Positions 15,630 through 24,515 of a stretch of DNA of 64,000 bases are shown piece by piece. Position numbers and translations under genes: made by a program. Every line of letters begins with the position of its first letter. The stretch's first letter is position 1. The stretch comes from Blastopirellula sediminis (GTDB lineage Bacteria > Planctomycetota > Planctomycetia > Pirellulales > Pirellulaceae): positions 248,001-312,000 of the forward strand of contig NZ_JAJKFT010000002.1 of NCBI RefSeq assembly GCF_020966755.1, in the 5' to 3' direction. The notes beneath the pieces were generated by a model. It made no database searches. It was not told where the DNA came from and saw only the letters and a program-made list of their open reading frames with translations.

Positions 15630-17423
15630 CTATGGGGTAGGAAACAACTTTGCGTTCGCGAAATCGTCGGCCGTTAACATTACACGATTTTCCCAAGTGC
15701 CATCCAGGTCGGCGGTTCGCACGTCACGGGCGATGCATGCCATCTGAATTAGGATTCTTGCTTCCCCGGCATTGCCGAAGGACTGATTCTGCCGACGCCG
15801 ATAGGAACGAATCTCCGTTAGTCGCTTCTTGATGATCGCATCGCATTCACCGTCCAACACTTGCTGCATTTTCCGCATCATCGCCTTGACGATCTGGGTC
15901 AGTTGGTCATCATCATAATCCTCGAATTTGAAGGTTTGCGGAAATCTTCGCCGCAAGCCTGCGTTTGAGTCTAGAAACGTTTCAATATCCTTTTCGTATC
16001 CCGCGATGACGAAGGCGATATCGCGGGGATGTTCATCCAGCCACTTCAGTAGCGTCGTGACGCATTCAACGGCGAAGTCATTCCCGTGCCGCGGCACAAG
16101 ATCGTAGGCCTCATCGATGAAGAGAACTCCACCCAGCGCCTTCTCCACCACTTCATTGGTCTTAATGCGAGTTTGTCCGACGTACTCGCCAATCAAATCT
16201 TTGGAAGTAACCTCCGTGAATTGGGTGCCGCTTAACAGACCTTGTTCGGCCAGCAACTTGCCGACCAGTTTCGACACTTCCGTCTTTCCGGTCCCCGGAT
16301 TGCCCTCCATGACGCAATTGAAGTGATACTCCAAACGAATTCCCAACGCCTCGCGATCACGATTCGCTTGAGCAACGCTGCACCACTCGTAAAATTGCTG
16401 CTTAACGCTTTTCAATCCGATCAGCTCGTCAAGTTCGTCTCGGACCGATACTTTACGCTGCGGCACGTCTTTTCGAATGACGTCGCAAAGTGACTTTTCG
16501 CCCAGTTCAGGCTGAAAGGCGGTATAGGCGCCGGGAAATGCAATATCCTTTTCCAGCGTACAAAACAGAGAGCTGGTGAGAGCATCGATCCTGAGCAATG
16601 GGAAAGTCGGTGAAAATGCATCGATCTTTCCAAAGTGCTCGTCGTCGAGGTGTTGAAATCGTTGATCTTGGATTCGCATATACTTGCGGGCGACGGAACG
16701 GATCAAATCCCCCGATTTCAGCAATTGGGGAGTTTCCTTGCGCCAGGTAAAGTAAACCAGATCGTTTCGCGCGTTTCGAATCTGATCGAAGAGTTGATCA
16801 AATTCATCTTGCAGATTCTGCGTCGTCGCTTGTTTAGAATGCGACGTGTCCCGCATCGATTCCTGAAACAAACTGCTCAATTGCTGGGTATCCGGCATTA
16901 ACAGTTCAAGGTCGATGATGAATAGAGTTCGTCCAACGCCGGCGGCGGATTCGTTCAGACTCGTCAATTGGTCGATCAGCCAGCCCGCATGAAGGCCCCA
17001 GGAAGCCTCTTGGCGCTCGTCAATGATCCGTCGGCCCGCCTCATTCTGCGAGATGGCGAGCTCTTCGGCGTAACGAAGCTGTTGATTATCCCCGCGAGGA
17101 CTTCCGCCGTTCGAACCCTGAGGCGCGTTCGACAGTTTTTGTCCGCGGTAATACCAGAACAACGGCACCGAACCGATCCGCATCGTGTCGTTTAGCATGA
17201 TTTCTCGCGGCAGATGCTCGCCACGGGCCGTTCCCACGATCACTTGACGATACGTGGGACTCGAACCAATGGCGGCCAGTATCGCTTCAAGCAACGTCTT
17301 GGCCGGCTTTTGACGCAGACCAACATAGTAGGGTGGTTCGCTGCCGACGCAGCAGTGGAGCGATCCGCCCGATTCGTTCACCACTTTGCGGAGCTCATTC
17401 AGCGCTCGAGAGCTGTGTGACAT
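15630..17423 (-). CDS. AAA+ ATPase, CbbX/SpoVK type
   Basis: A 597-residue protein. The C-terminal half (from about residue 335) is a CbxX/CfxQ-like AAA+ module: Walker A MEGNPGTGKTEVSKLVGKLL, the pore-region LIGEYVGQTRIKTNEVVEKA, Walker B GGVLFIDEAYDLVPR, sensor 1 region IAFVIAGYEKDIETFL, and arginine fingers NAGLRRRFP. The first ~330 residues are unique: an alpha/beta region with RTLFIIDLELLMPD and RNDLVYFTWRKE that looks like an inactive second NTPase domain, perhaps a degenerate P-loop module. CbbX-type enzymes remodel partner complexes. It lies 9 nt from each neighbour, so it is surely co-expressed with the coiled-coil protein before it and the radical-SAM-like protein after it. Confidence 0.88.
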   Translation of the reverse strand: MSHSSRALNELRKVVNESGGSLHCCVGSEPPYYVGLRQKPAKTLLEAILAAIGSSPTYRQVIVGTARGEHLPREIMLNDTMRIGSVPLFWYYRGQKLSNAPQGSNGGSPRGDNQQLRYAEELAISQNEAGRRIIDERQEASWGLHAGWLIDQLTSLNESAAGVGRTLFIIDLELLMPDTQQLSSLFQESMRDTSHSKQATTQNLQDEFDQLFDQIRNARNDLVYFTWRKETPQLLKSGDLIRSVARKYMRIQDQRFQHLDDEHFGKIDAFSPTFPLLRIDALTSSLFCTLEKDIAFPGAYTAFQPELGEKSLCDVIRKDVPQRKVSVRDELDELIGLKSVKQQFYEWCSVAQANRDREALGIRLEYHFNCVMEGNPGTGKTEVSKLVGKLLAEQGLLSGTQFTEVTSKDLIGEYVGQTRIKTNEVVEKALGGVLFIDEAYDLVPRHGNDFAVECVTTLLKWLDEHPRDIAFVIAGYEKDIETFLDSNAGLRRRFPQTFKFEDYDDDQLTQIVKAMMRKMQQVLDGECDAIIKKRLTEIRSYRRRQNQSFGNAGEARILIQMACIARDVRTADLDGTWENRVMLTADDFANAKLFPTP

Positions 17424-17432
17424 AACATTCCC

Positions 17433-18857
17433 TTAATCTTGCAGGTGGCGAAGATCGCGGCGGATCGAGTTGAGCCGGTTTTGCAGGTAGCCGCCGCTGA
17501 CCGTCGGTATGCGGCGAGCCGCGCCGCAAGCGCTGCGGGTCATTGGGAAACGCTGGAGAAAGCGTTGCACCGGCAGGAACGCCTGACCGCACTCACGATC
17601 CGAAGAATGGCCGAAGCCATCCATGGAAAACCCCTCCGTACGATCGAGCGGAAAGGTGATTTGCACGCGTCCTGACTGGAACTCGAGGGTCACAATCTTC
17701 GCCGACTTCGGATCGTTCGGGTCGGCCAATTCATCCTTGGGAGCGCTCAACAGCGTCCCCAGAGCAGACGGCTGTCGCAATTCGCGGATCATCTCCAGGA
17801 TATGATCGTCGCGGGTCTGATACTCCGAATCGGCCATCGGAGTCAGGGCGACCATCTTTGCGACTCCGGCATCGATGCTTTCAAGTTGCCGATCGAAATA
17901 GCTCCGATCAACCTCCAGCGTCGCCGCCCGCTGAAAAGAGCGTACCAAGTCGGCATCGAGATCCTGCAGAAACCGCTGAACCTTCGCGGCTTCGACCGCA
18001 AAATACTTGCTCACCAACGGATCGGAAATCGCCTTGCGGAGGCGAGCGATCCGCGCTTCCGTACTCTGCCGCAAGCACTGAATTTCGGTAGCCTTGCGAG
18101 TGAACGCGTGCTGCGCAGTTTTCGCCTCCGAAAGGGCCGCTTGTGCCGTTGCATACGCCGCCGACGCCGCTCCTTCCTGGACCATGCGACGCGCACTGGC
18201 AAGGTCCAACTGCAAGCGATCAAGCGCCGGAGTTTCGCCAATTTGATGGGCCTGTTTTTGCAGACCCGCGAACATTTCCTCGATGAACTCGATGAAAACG
18301 TTGGCTTGCGCAAGCTGGTCCTGGTCTTTGGCGATCCGAGACTGGATCTCGGCGTCCAGTTTGTCGTCAACCTCGCGAATGGACTTCCGTAATTCCGCTT
18401 CCAGTTGATTTTGCGATTCGCGGGCTTCGGCCAACCCGGCGACAAGGTCCGACTCCAATTCGCCGAACTGTCGCTGCACTTCCTCTTTTTCCTGCTGCAC
18501 GAACTGGTCGAGCTCGGCGACGTCCCGCTGCGTCGAGGTCAGGCAATCGCGAACGCGGGAGAATTCCTCCTCCACTTCTCGGGCCATCGCCTGTTGTGCA
18601 TTGCCCAAGACGCGCAAGGTTCCCTCTTGCTCGGCAATCTGCTCCGCAAGCTGGGCGTTGAGCTGAACTTGTCGCTGGTAGTTGTTGTTCGCCTGCCGGA
18701 GCTCCTGCTCAGTGCGGCGAATCGCCTCTTGCTGGCGCGAAAAGTCGCGTTGCAGCGTGTCGAGGTGAGCCCGCACTAGTCGCTGGTCACGCAATCTCAG
18801 CGCTTGCTGATACTCAGCCCAGTCGTGATAATAAACGCCGTCCACCTTCCAACTCAT
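17433..18857 (-). CDS. Coiled-coil protein, 474 aa
   Basis: The N-terminus MSWKVDGVYYHDWAEYQQAL forms a small folded start. Residues ~20-300 are long heptad-rich coiled coil (for example QRDFSRQQEAIRRTEQELRQ and QNQLEAELRKSIREVDDKL). The C-terminal ~100 residues are compact (AKIVTLEFQSGRVQITFPLD). There are no membrane segments or enzyme motifs. It is separated by 115 nt from the preceding gene, the widest gap in the block, which could hold an internal promoter. It precedes the AAA+ gene by 9 nt. I infer a structural or adaptor partner, possibly a substrate of the AAA+ remodeller. Confidence 0.75.
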   Translation of the reverse strand: MSWKVDGVYYHDWAEYQQALRLRDQRLVRAHLDTLQRDFSRQQEAIRRTEQELRQANNNYQRQVQLNAQLAEQIAEQEGTLRVLGNAQQAMAREVEEEFSRVRDCLTSTQRDVAELDQFVQQEKEEVQRQFGELESDLVAGLAEARESQNQLEAELRKSIREVDDKLDAEIQSRIAKDQDQLAQANVFIEFIEEMFAGLQKQAHQIGETPALDRLQLDLASARRMVQEGAASAAYATAQAALSEAKTAQHAFTRKATEIQCLRQSTEARIARLRKAISDPLVSKYFAVEAAKVQRFLQDLDADLVRSFQRAATLEVDRSYFDRQLESIDAGVAKMVALTPMADSEYQTRDDHILEMIRELRQPSALGTLLSAPKDELADPNDPKSAKIVTLEFQSGRVQITFPLDRTEGFSMDGFGHSSDRECGQAFLPVQRFLQRFPMTRSACGAARRIPTVSGGYLQNRLNSIRRDLRHLQD

Positions 18858-18972
18858 GGAATCTCTCCTTGGGAAAACTCGACGTGAAATAGGCTTGTCT
18901 TTTCTGGGAAACGCAACATCACTCGGAAAAGGCGAAAAGATTTCACAATTTGGCGAAAGAATCTCCGTCTTT

Positions 18973-19512
18973 CTAGGAAAGCGGCTCGGGAGACGCGTCA
19001 GGTTCCTCTCCGGGCGAATCAGGCGGCAGCCGAAATCGTCGGTTGAGAACCGCCATTAAGTCTCGAAACTCCACGAGCATTTCGTTGACCTCTTCTTTGC
19101 GTAGCCGAATCGTTCTATTTCTCTCCAGCTCGTCGACCGCTTTCAGCGCTTCTTCGGCTTCCATCTCGATTTTGGACCGAAACTCATTGCGGGTAGTGAG
19201 CGAAAGAGGCTGCCCAGCGAAGGACTTAGCGACTTTTGCAATTCGGGGATCAACACCCCCATCAGAAGAATCGAGCAAGTCGCCGACGGAAAGAATTCCT
19301 TCTCGTAACCGCAATTTGACTTCCGGCATTTCCGCCTGGAAGGAAGCCTCGCCTCGCTGAGCGCATTCCTCTAAATAGGCAGTAAGATCCGCTCGAAGCA
19401 AACGCAGCATATGAATCTGTTCCGTGGCCGAAAGCGATTCGGCATCGGCTAACGCGGCATAGCGTTCCAGCAGGCGACGCCATGCGAGAACATTTGACGA
19501 CATAGCGTCCAT
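18973..19512 (-). CDS. Small helical protein
   Basis: A 179-residue protein if started at the ATG at 19512 (MDAMSSNVLAWRRLLERY), 10 nt after the stop of the previous gene. A start at 19560 would overlap that gene by 38 nt and is less likely. It is mainly helical, with heptad-like stretches (EALKAVDELERNRTIRLRKE, EVNEMLVEFRDLMAVLNRRF) and an acidic, Pro-rich tail. No known family. It belongs to the cluster of small coiled-coil proteins between the vWA-like and AAA+ genes. Confidence 0.65.
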   Translation of the reverse strand: MDAMSSNVLAWRRLLERYAALADAESLSATEQIHMLRLLRADLTAYLEECAQRGEASFQAEMPEVKLRLREGILSVGDLLDSSDGGVDPRIAKVAKSFAGQPLSLTTRNEFRSKIEMEAEEALKAVDELERNRTIRLRKEEVNEMLVEFRDLMAVLNRRFRLPPDSPGEEPDASPEPLS

Positions 19513-19522
19513 GAGTTGCTCG

Positions 19523-20263
19523 CTATTTGGACTTGACGTTCCAGTTTTCCCAGGGATCACAAAGATGCCAATCCAGCTCCAGAGTCGCGTCCTTTTTCAT
19601 CTGGGAGATTACTATTCGGAAGGCGTTAAGATCGGGTCGGTCTTGAATCGCCTGGATGACGTCGTCTCGGACGCCATGTCGCTGGAGATCGTATAGCAAT
19701 TCTTGTCGAACTTGATCAGCCTGAGCAATTTGCTCGAGAATTTTGGTCGCTTCTCTACGAGTGTCCGCGCTGCCTTGACGTTCAATCGAACGCAGGACTC
19801 GTTCGAGGTCGTTCCGCATATCGCTTCGAACACCTTCGAATTGGGGGCGGTGAAATTCCAACAATTCCTCAAATACGACAAGCGGCATCGTTTCTAGCTC
19901 GCGCTGTGCGACGCCCGTCAATTCGGCAAGCTCCGCCATCGCGTCGCGAAACGTCTGGCCGTGATTGCAAACTACTAGCTGACGACATTCGGCCGTCAGC
20001 CGTTGGCAAAGCTGCTCCGCGTTATGCTGGTGTTGATCTCGCTCCGTTTCGAGCTGACTGACGTCTTTCTCCAAACGCATCACTTCGTCTTGAAGATCGG
20101 AGATCTCGCGTCCCAGCTCCGGGCCTTGCTCCACCGCCGCTAATTGTCGCTGCAAATCGGCGATTCGCGCCTCTAAGTCGGCCAGTTTCTCCGCTTCGGC
20201 CTCGCGAAATGAACGTTGCAGCGATTCCACCCATTGCTGCAATATCGCTTTCTCTTCGTTCAT
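19523..20263 (-). CDS. Coiled-coil protein, 246 aa
   Basis: Residues ~15-95 form a strong coiled coil (EAEKLADLEARIADLQRQLA and LQDEVMRLEKDVSQLETERD). The rest is helical (RDAMAELAELTGVAQRELET, DVIQAIQDRPDLNAFRIVIS). It overlaps the previous gene by 4 nt (ATGA), so the two are translationally coupled. No enzyme motif. Probably a structural partner of the neighbouring small helical proteins. Confidence 0.72.
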   Translation of the reverse strand: MNEEKAILQQWVESLQRSFREAEAEKLADLEARIADLQRQLAAVEQGPELGREISDLQDEVMRLEKDVSQLETERDQHQHNAEQLCQRLTAECRQLVVCNHGQTFRDAMAELAELTGVAQRELETMPLVVFEELLEFHRPQFEGVRSDMRNDLERVLRSIERQGSADTRREATKILEQIAQADQVRQELLYDLQRHGVRDDVIQAIQDRPDLNAFRIVISQMKKDATLELDWHLCDPWENWNVKSK

Positions 20264-20718
20264 TTCGTTCCCTCCATGACGGCTCTCAGCATCTCGATTT
20301 CGGTTTCAATTAGTACCCCTCGCTGAACCAGGGCGTCTCGCTGCGCCAGAAGTCTCGCCTTTTGGTTCAAGGCTTCGAGAATCTCGCCGTTCTGGTGCGC
20401 GGTCTGCATCAGGCGATGTCGTAGGTTTTCCAGCTCTCGAAGCTTATTGACGACAGCGGGAGAGTACTGCAAAAGGTCCTGGCGGCGCCCATCCGTCTTT
20501 TTGAGCGACGTTAGCAGCGTTGGAAAGGAAACGTTTGCAGATCCCGCCAACTTCCAGAAGATGTGCATGTTGAACGCTTTCTCCCCAGGATCATCGGCGG
20601 AGCGATCCTCCTGGAGGACGTAGCGAGTCCACTCTTCCAACAAGGCGTTGACCCCTTCGGACAACGCCTGCTTCCATTTTTCGAAAAGCAGAGCGGACTG
20701 CTGAGGATCAATGGGCAT
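20260..20718 (-). CDS. Small helical protein, 152 aa
   Basis: The start chosen is the ATG at 20718 (MPIDPQQSALLFEKWKQALS), which overlaps the upstream stop by 11 nt and has GAGGAC before it. The first ~85 residues include FWKLAGSANVSFPTLLTSL, and the C-terminal half is a coiled coil (NKLRELENLRHRLMQTAHQN). No recognised family. Overlaps at both ends mark it as an integral part of the operon. Confidence 0.65.
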   Translation of the reverse strand: MPIDPQQSALLFEKWKQALSEGVNALLEEWTRYVLQEDRSADDPGEKAFNMHIFWKLAGSANVSFPTLLTSLKKTDGRRQDLLQYSPAVVNKLRELENLRHRLMQTAHQNGEILEALNQKARLLAQRDALVQRGVLIETEIEMLRAVMEGTK

Positions 20719-22222
20719 TGTCGTCCTCACCAATTTGGATTCGGAGATAACTGGGCTCGGCTAGCAGCGACATCGCCCGCTGGAATCCGCCCTGCACGCC
20801 GACATGGTTCGCTTCGGCGTCAATGACCGGAAAATACTCGCGTAACGCATCGCTGAGCAACTGTTGCAGATGGAGAAAGTTGTCGTACGATGAGACCTTG
20901 TTCGTCGTAACATGTCCGCGCAGAAACAAGTAAATGATCTTAGCTCCCTGCTCTTGCAAGAAATCGACGTCCCACTCGAAGGTGCTGGAAGTCGCCCCCG
21001 ATGTCGAAACGAAGTGAGGTTCGCGTCGGATCCGCTTGAAAGGGTTGTTCAGACTCTCCGGCATTCGCGGCGGGGAATTCCCCACGATGATCACCGGGTA
21101 GAAGTTCTTATCTTGCCGCATATTGTCTAGTGCGAGCCGAATCGCCCCGTCGAGCGGATCCCAGACGTCAAGTCCCGGCGAATACCAGAAGCTGCTCGTT
21201 TGCATGCGATGTATCGCTTCTTCGTTCGACAAAGTTCCGACGCAAAAAGTTTCGCGAGCCGGCCTGTCGAATAATTCCGGAAAATCGAGTCCCCCCCCTT
21301 CCTTATCAGCGAAAGCGTACAGGCGAATTTGGCAGCGTTCCATGGGCGTTAACCGAAACGCAGCCGCCAAGCCTTCGCGAATCTCCGCGTTCAATGCCGC
21401 AACTTGATCCTGATTCGTCGAGCTGCGGTCATCGGAAGATCGTTCTAAACGATCTTCCGACATGATCGCTTCCTCTTCTTCCTGGATTGCCTTACCAAGT
21501 CCGCGCACGAGGAAATATGCCGAGTCCCATTCGCACGACGACGGACATGTCCGATCAAAGATCAAGGCAATCTTTCGGGGAAAGCGGGGTTTTTCGGGGT
21601 CGACCTTCTGAATCGCGTCGACGAACCTCACGGGAAGAAGCTTCAAGCGATTTCCATCGCGTAAGTCCGGCACCAAACGGACTTGCGCTAGTTGTCCGAA
21701 CGTGCCGGCGACCTGAAAACAAGTTTCGCTATCAGAGACGTCTTCCACCGATGCGCGAAAGTAGTTCTGGTGTTCCTGGACCAATTGAAAGCTGAGCGTA
21801 ACCGGCAACAGATCTACACATTCGACCGTCTCCACTCCGTTCACAACGATCTCGGCTCGCCGCGGTCCTGGACGGCGCGGCGGCGCCTCCTGAGGCGGGT
21901 CAATCGGTACGATTCCGGCTGCCGTATGGCGGAGGGCGATACAGTTTCCCTCTCCTAGCTTTTCGGCCAGACTTGCGTAGTAGGCCATGTATTCTCCAGA
22001 CAGTTCATCGCGTTCCCGCATCAGGCAAACGTGCTTCCAGTCGGTCATCGGAGCCGATAACGGGTCTGAACAGGCATCGCTGTAAACACCATCGCGGCAA
22101 TGCGGCAGGAATCCGACGAGCCGATACGTCGGCTGCGACTCGCGCAGATCGACGACGACGCAGCGATCTTGCGGGTAGACGACCTGCCAGATGGCGTCAT
22201 ACTCAACGGGCGTTAGCGGCAT
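20708..22222 (-). CDS. vWA-like protein, 504 aa
   Basis: The start at MPLTPVEYDAIWQVVYP (22222) overlaps the upstream gene by 20 nt; a longer start at 22264 is possible. The first ~130 residues are a mixed alpha/beta region (RCVVVDLRESQPTYRLVGFL). Residues ~220-450 look like a von Willebrand A or related Rossmann fold: RKIALIFDRTCPSSCEWDSA as strand 1 with an incomplete metal site (D-x-T), VIIVGNSPP, and GAKIIYLFLRGH. The canonical DxSxS is not present, so metal binding is doubtful. Its position after the GTPase and the 770-residue gene suggests a scaffold or adaptor role. Family assignment is tentative. Confidence 0.6.
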   Translation of the reverse strand: MPLTPVEYDAIWQVVYPQDRCVVVDLRESQPTYRLVGFLPHCRDGVYSDACSDPLSAPMTDWKHVCLMRERDELSGEYMAYYASLAEKLGEGNCIALRHTAAGIVPIDPPQEAPPRRPGPRRAEIVVNGVETVECVDLLPVTLSFQLVQEHQNYFRASVEDVSDSETCFQVAGTFGQLAQVRLVPDLRDGNRLKLLPVRFVDAIQKVDPEKPRFPRKIALIFDRTCPSSCEWDSAYFLVRGLGKAIQEEEEAIMSEDRLERSSDDRSSTNQDQVAALNAEIREGLAAAFRLTPMERCQIRLYAFADKEGGGLDFPELFDRPARETFCVGTLSNEEAIHRMQTSSFWYSPGLDVWDPLDGAIRLALDNMRQDKNFYPVIIVGNSPPRMPESLNNPFKRIRREPHFVSTSGATSSTFEWDVDFLQEQGAKIIYLFLRGHVTTNKVSSYDNFLHLQQLLSDALREYFPVIDAEANHVGVQGGFQRAMSLLAEPSYLRIQIGEDDNAH

Positions 22223-24515
22223 AGGGAGCTGTCTGGGAATCGGAGAAATTAGTAGTCGAATCAATTACAATATCGTGCCAGCCCGGCAGCTCCCGCAGTC
22301 GCGCGATCCAATCGCGATGCTGCTGGACAATATGCGCCGGGAGGGGAGTCGGGGGAGGAAGGCTGATGCGGAGCTTGTCGAGCAACGCTTCCAGCAGCGC
22401 CGGCGTGTTGCGGGAAGCCTCGCGCCGGAGGCAGAGCCGCAATACGCTCATTGGATCAACGTTGCGAATGGTGAGAATGGTCGCCAAATCCGCCGCGGCG
22501 AAACTGTCGGGAAGCGGGCCGACTTCGCCCCACTCCAGCAACAGACTGCGCAGCCAGATCTGCTCAAGCTGACTTAGTCGAGGACTGTTGCAGAGTAACG
22601 TTAGGGATCGAAGGCTGTCCGGGTTTGGGGCGACGGTCGACCATACGGCGATTTGGGCGAGAACTTCACCGCGTGACGTCATTCGACGGAACAGTCCCAA
22701 TTTTCGTGGAGGGAGCGGTTCCGACTTGGATCGAGAAAAAAAGTTACGCATCCGGGTCACCAAGTTGGCCATTTCGTCATCATCCTGTCTCCGCTGGAGC
22801 CAATTGAAAAGCTCTTCTCGCCAGGCGAGAAGATCCGCCGAATATGGATCGGGCCCGAGCCGCTGAAAAACATTGCCTTGCAGACCGGACGGCTCGGCGC
22901 CATCATCCGCCATCAATTCCCGCAGGTCCTCACGGATAAGCGAATCAAACGCCGGATGCCATTGCGGCGGCGGCAACGACAGCGACTGTTCATCCCTCTT
23001 CAAGAATTGCGCCAGCTGTAGATTGCATAAGGAGGCCAATTCATACGAGCGCCGGCGAACCGCCAATTCCAAAAGTTCGTGCGGCGAAATCTCGCCACAC
23101 GAAAGTCCCTCGCGAATCGCCGCCGACCAGTAAGAGCGGTCGCCGGCTTGCGACTGCAGAAAGCCCTCCAGGATCCGATCGATTTGAAATGCAGGGAAAG
23201 CCGCGACGGCCAGACGTTGACGTAGCTGCGGAGCGTTCCGTTCCACAGTCCCTTCGCCGAACAAGTAGCGCACGGTTTCTAAAGCGAGTCCATCCTCGAC
23301 CAGCCTTTTGCCTAACGCAGAGCGGGCCGCAGAGCTTCCGCACCTGGTGCCGCAGGCAAGAACCGTCGTGGGAATAACCTGTGAGGTCATCTCGCCAGGG
23401 AGTTCGCGCAGCATTTGATCAAGAGGGGCTGCGTTCGCGTCGCCCGATTTTCGCTCGAGCGCCTCGAGCGACTGTCGACACTCAAGCGGGACCAGCATCT
23501 TCAATCGGTCATAATTCAGCGTTTCCGGCAATACCTCGGCCAGCGTTCGGACGGTCGCGAAACTCCCATCGACCTGCGAGGCCAGACGTTGCACGATGGA
23601 CCGCTCAAACTGGAGCACCTGCGACTGCGAAAGAAAACGCAGCTGTTCGATGCGGAACGCGGGAGATAGCAGCCACGTCCCCCACTGCGTTTCAGGAATG
23701 GTTTGAATCAGAACCGGAACCAAGGCCGGCGACTCAAGAAGCGTGCTTCGAGACTGCCAGGAAAACTGTGCCAGTTCCGTCATCGTAGGTTTTTCGCCGC
23801 TCAACAAGCGGAGCGCTGCTGGTCGATCGCATGGGGCGACCCTGGCTAGGAGCCTGCCCTGAGATTCGCCGTTTGCCTGAGCGACGAGTTGCAAGAATTG
23901 GTTCAGTAATGGAGGCGACTCGGCAGGCTCACCGGAAGGCACCGTATGGGCGACAACCAGACTAGTCCCTTCGTAGACTCGCCGCGGCGATTTGCCGCCG
24001 AAGACTGCTATCCAATCGACGTTCTCCAGACCAGCTCGCACAAGAACTGCGACCGCTCGTTCCAGGCTTGAGACGGAGGCGGATCCGCCCTGAAACCAAA
24101 TCTGAAAAATGGCCCTCCAAACATCGGGAGCGACTACTTCCGAAAACGACAATTCGGTTTCGATTCCCTGGAGGAAACCGGCGGCGTTAGGGCGTTGGGC
24201 TCGCACGACTTCAAGCAGCGTCGGAAAGTCGGCCGACTGCAAGGCTGTGCTGATCTGCGCGACAGTCGCCGTGAAATGGGCGCGGCCAGTCGAATCGGTC
24301 GCCGTTTCGAGTTGAGCCCGCAGCACCCACCAGGCGTCGCCAAATCGCTTCAGGACGACCGAAGTTCGTTCGATTTCGCCGCAAATCATCGTCAACTGTT
24401 CGGCGTCGGCGCGAACCGAAGGGGGAATCAATTCACCGGCTTGATCCTGCCAGCGGTGTTCCCCGCGTCCACCCAGCTTTCCGTAATCCGCCGCCGTGCG
24501 AAACTCAATACGCAT
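22203..24515 (-). CDS. Large unknown protein next to the GTPase (GTPase-associated)
   Basis: A 770-residue protein with no membrane segment and no catalytic motif I can recognise. The N-terminal ~200 residues contain beta-rich parts (MRIEFRTAADYGKLGGRGEH, KSPRRVYEGTSLVVAHTVPS). The remainder is helical and Leu-rich, with repeat-like helices (QSRSTLLESPALVPVLIQTI). It overlaps the GTPase gene by 11 nt, so the two are translationally coupled. Large proteins paired with a small GTPase are known from predicted GTPase-centred conflict systems (GAP1-type proteins). I suggest the same role here but cannot show homology from sequence alone. Confidence 0.6.
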   Translation of the reverse strand: MRIEFRTAADYGKLGGRGEHRWQDQAGELIPPSVRADAEQLTMICGEIERTSVVLKRFGDAWWVLRAQLETATDSTGRAHFTATVAQISTALQSADFPTLLEVVRAQRPNAAGFLQGIETELSFSEVVAPDVWRAIFQIWFQGGSASVSSLERAVAVLVRAGLENVDWIAVFGGKSPRRVYEGTSLVVAHTVPSGEPAESPPLLNQFLQLVAQANGESQGRLLARVAPCDRPAALRLLSGEKPTMTELAQFSWQSRSTLLESPALVPVLIQTIPETQWGTWLLSPAFRIEQLRFLSQSQVLQFERSIVQRLASQVDGSFATVRTLAEVLPETLNYDRLKMLVPLECRQSLEALERKSGDANAAPLDQMLRELPGEMTSQVIPTTVLACGTRCGSSAARSALGKRLVEDGLALETVRYLFGEGTVERNAPQLRQRLAVAAFPAFQIDRILEGFLQSQAGDRSYWSAAIREGLSCGEISPHELLELAVRRRSYELASLCNLQLAQFLKRDEQSLSLPPPQWHPAFDSLIREDLRELMADDGAEPSGLQGNVFQRLGPDPYSADLLAWREELFNWLQRRQDDDEMANLVTRMRNFFSRSKSEPLPPRKLGLFRRMTSRGEVLAQIAVWSTVAPNPDSLRSLTLLCNSPRLSQLEQIWLRSLLLEWGEVGPLPDSFAAADLATILTIRNVDPMSVLRLCLRREASRNTPALLEALLDKLRISLPPPTPLPAHIVQQHRDWIARLRELPGWHDIVIDSTTNFSDSQTAPYAANAR

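Noticed and set aside
15630-17423. Calling the AAA+ protein a MoxR and the locus a vWA-MoxR-associated system
   Set aside because: Its motor matches the CbbX/SpoVK type (pore loop, NAGLRRRFP), not MoxR.
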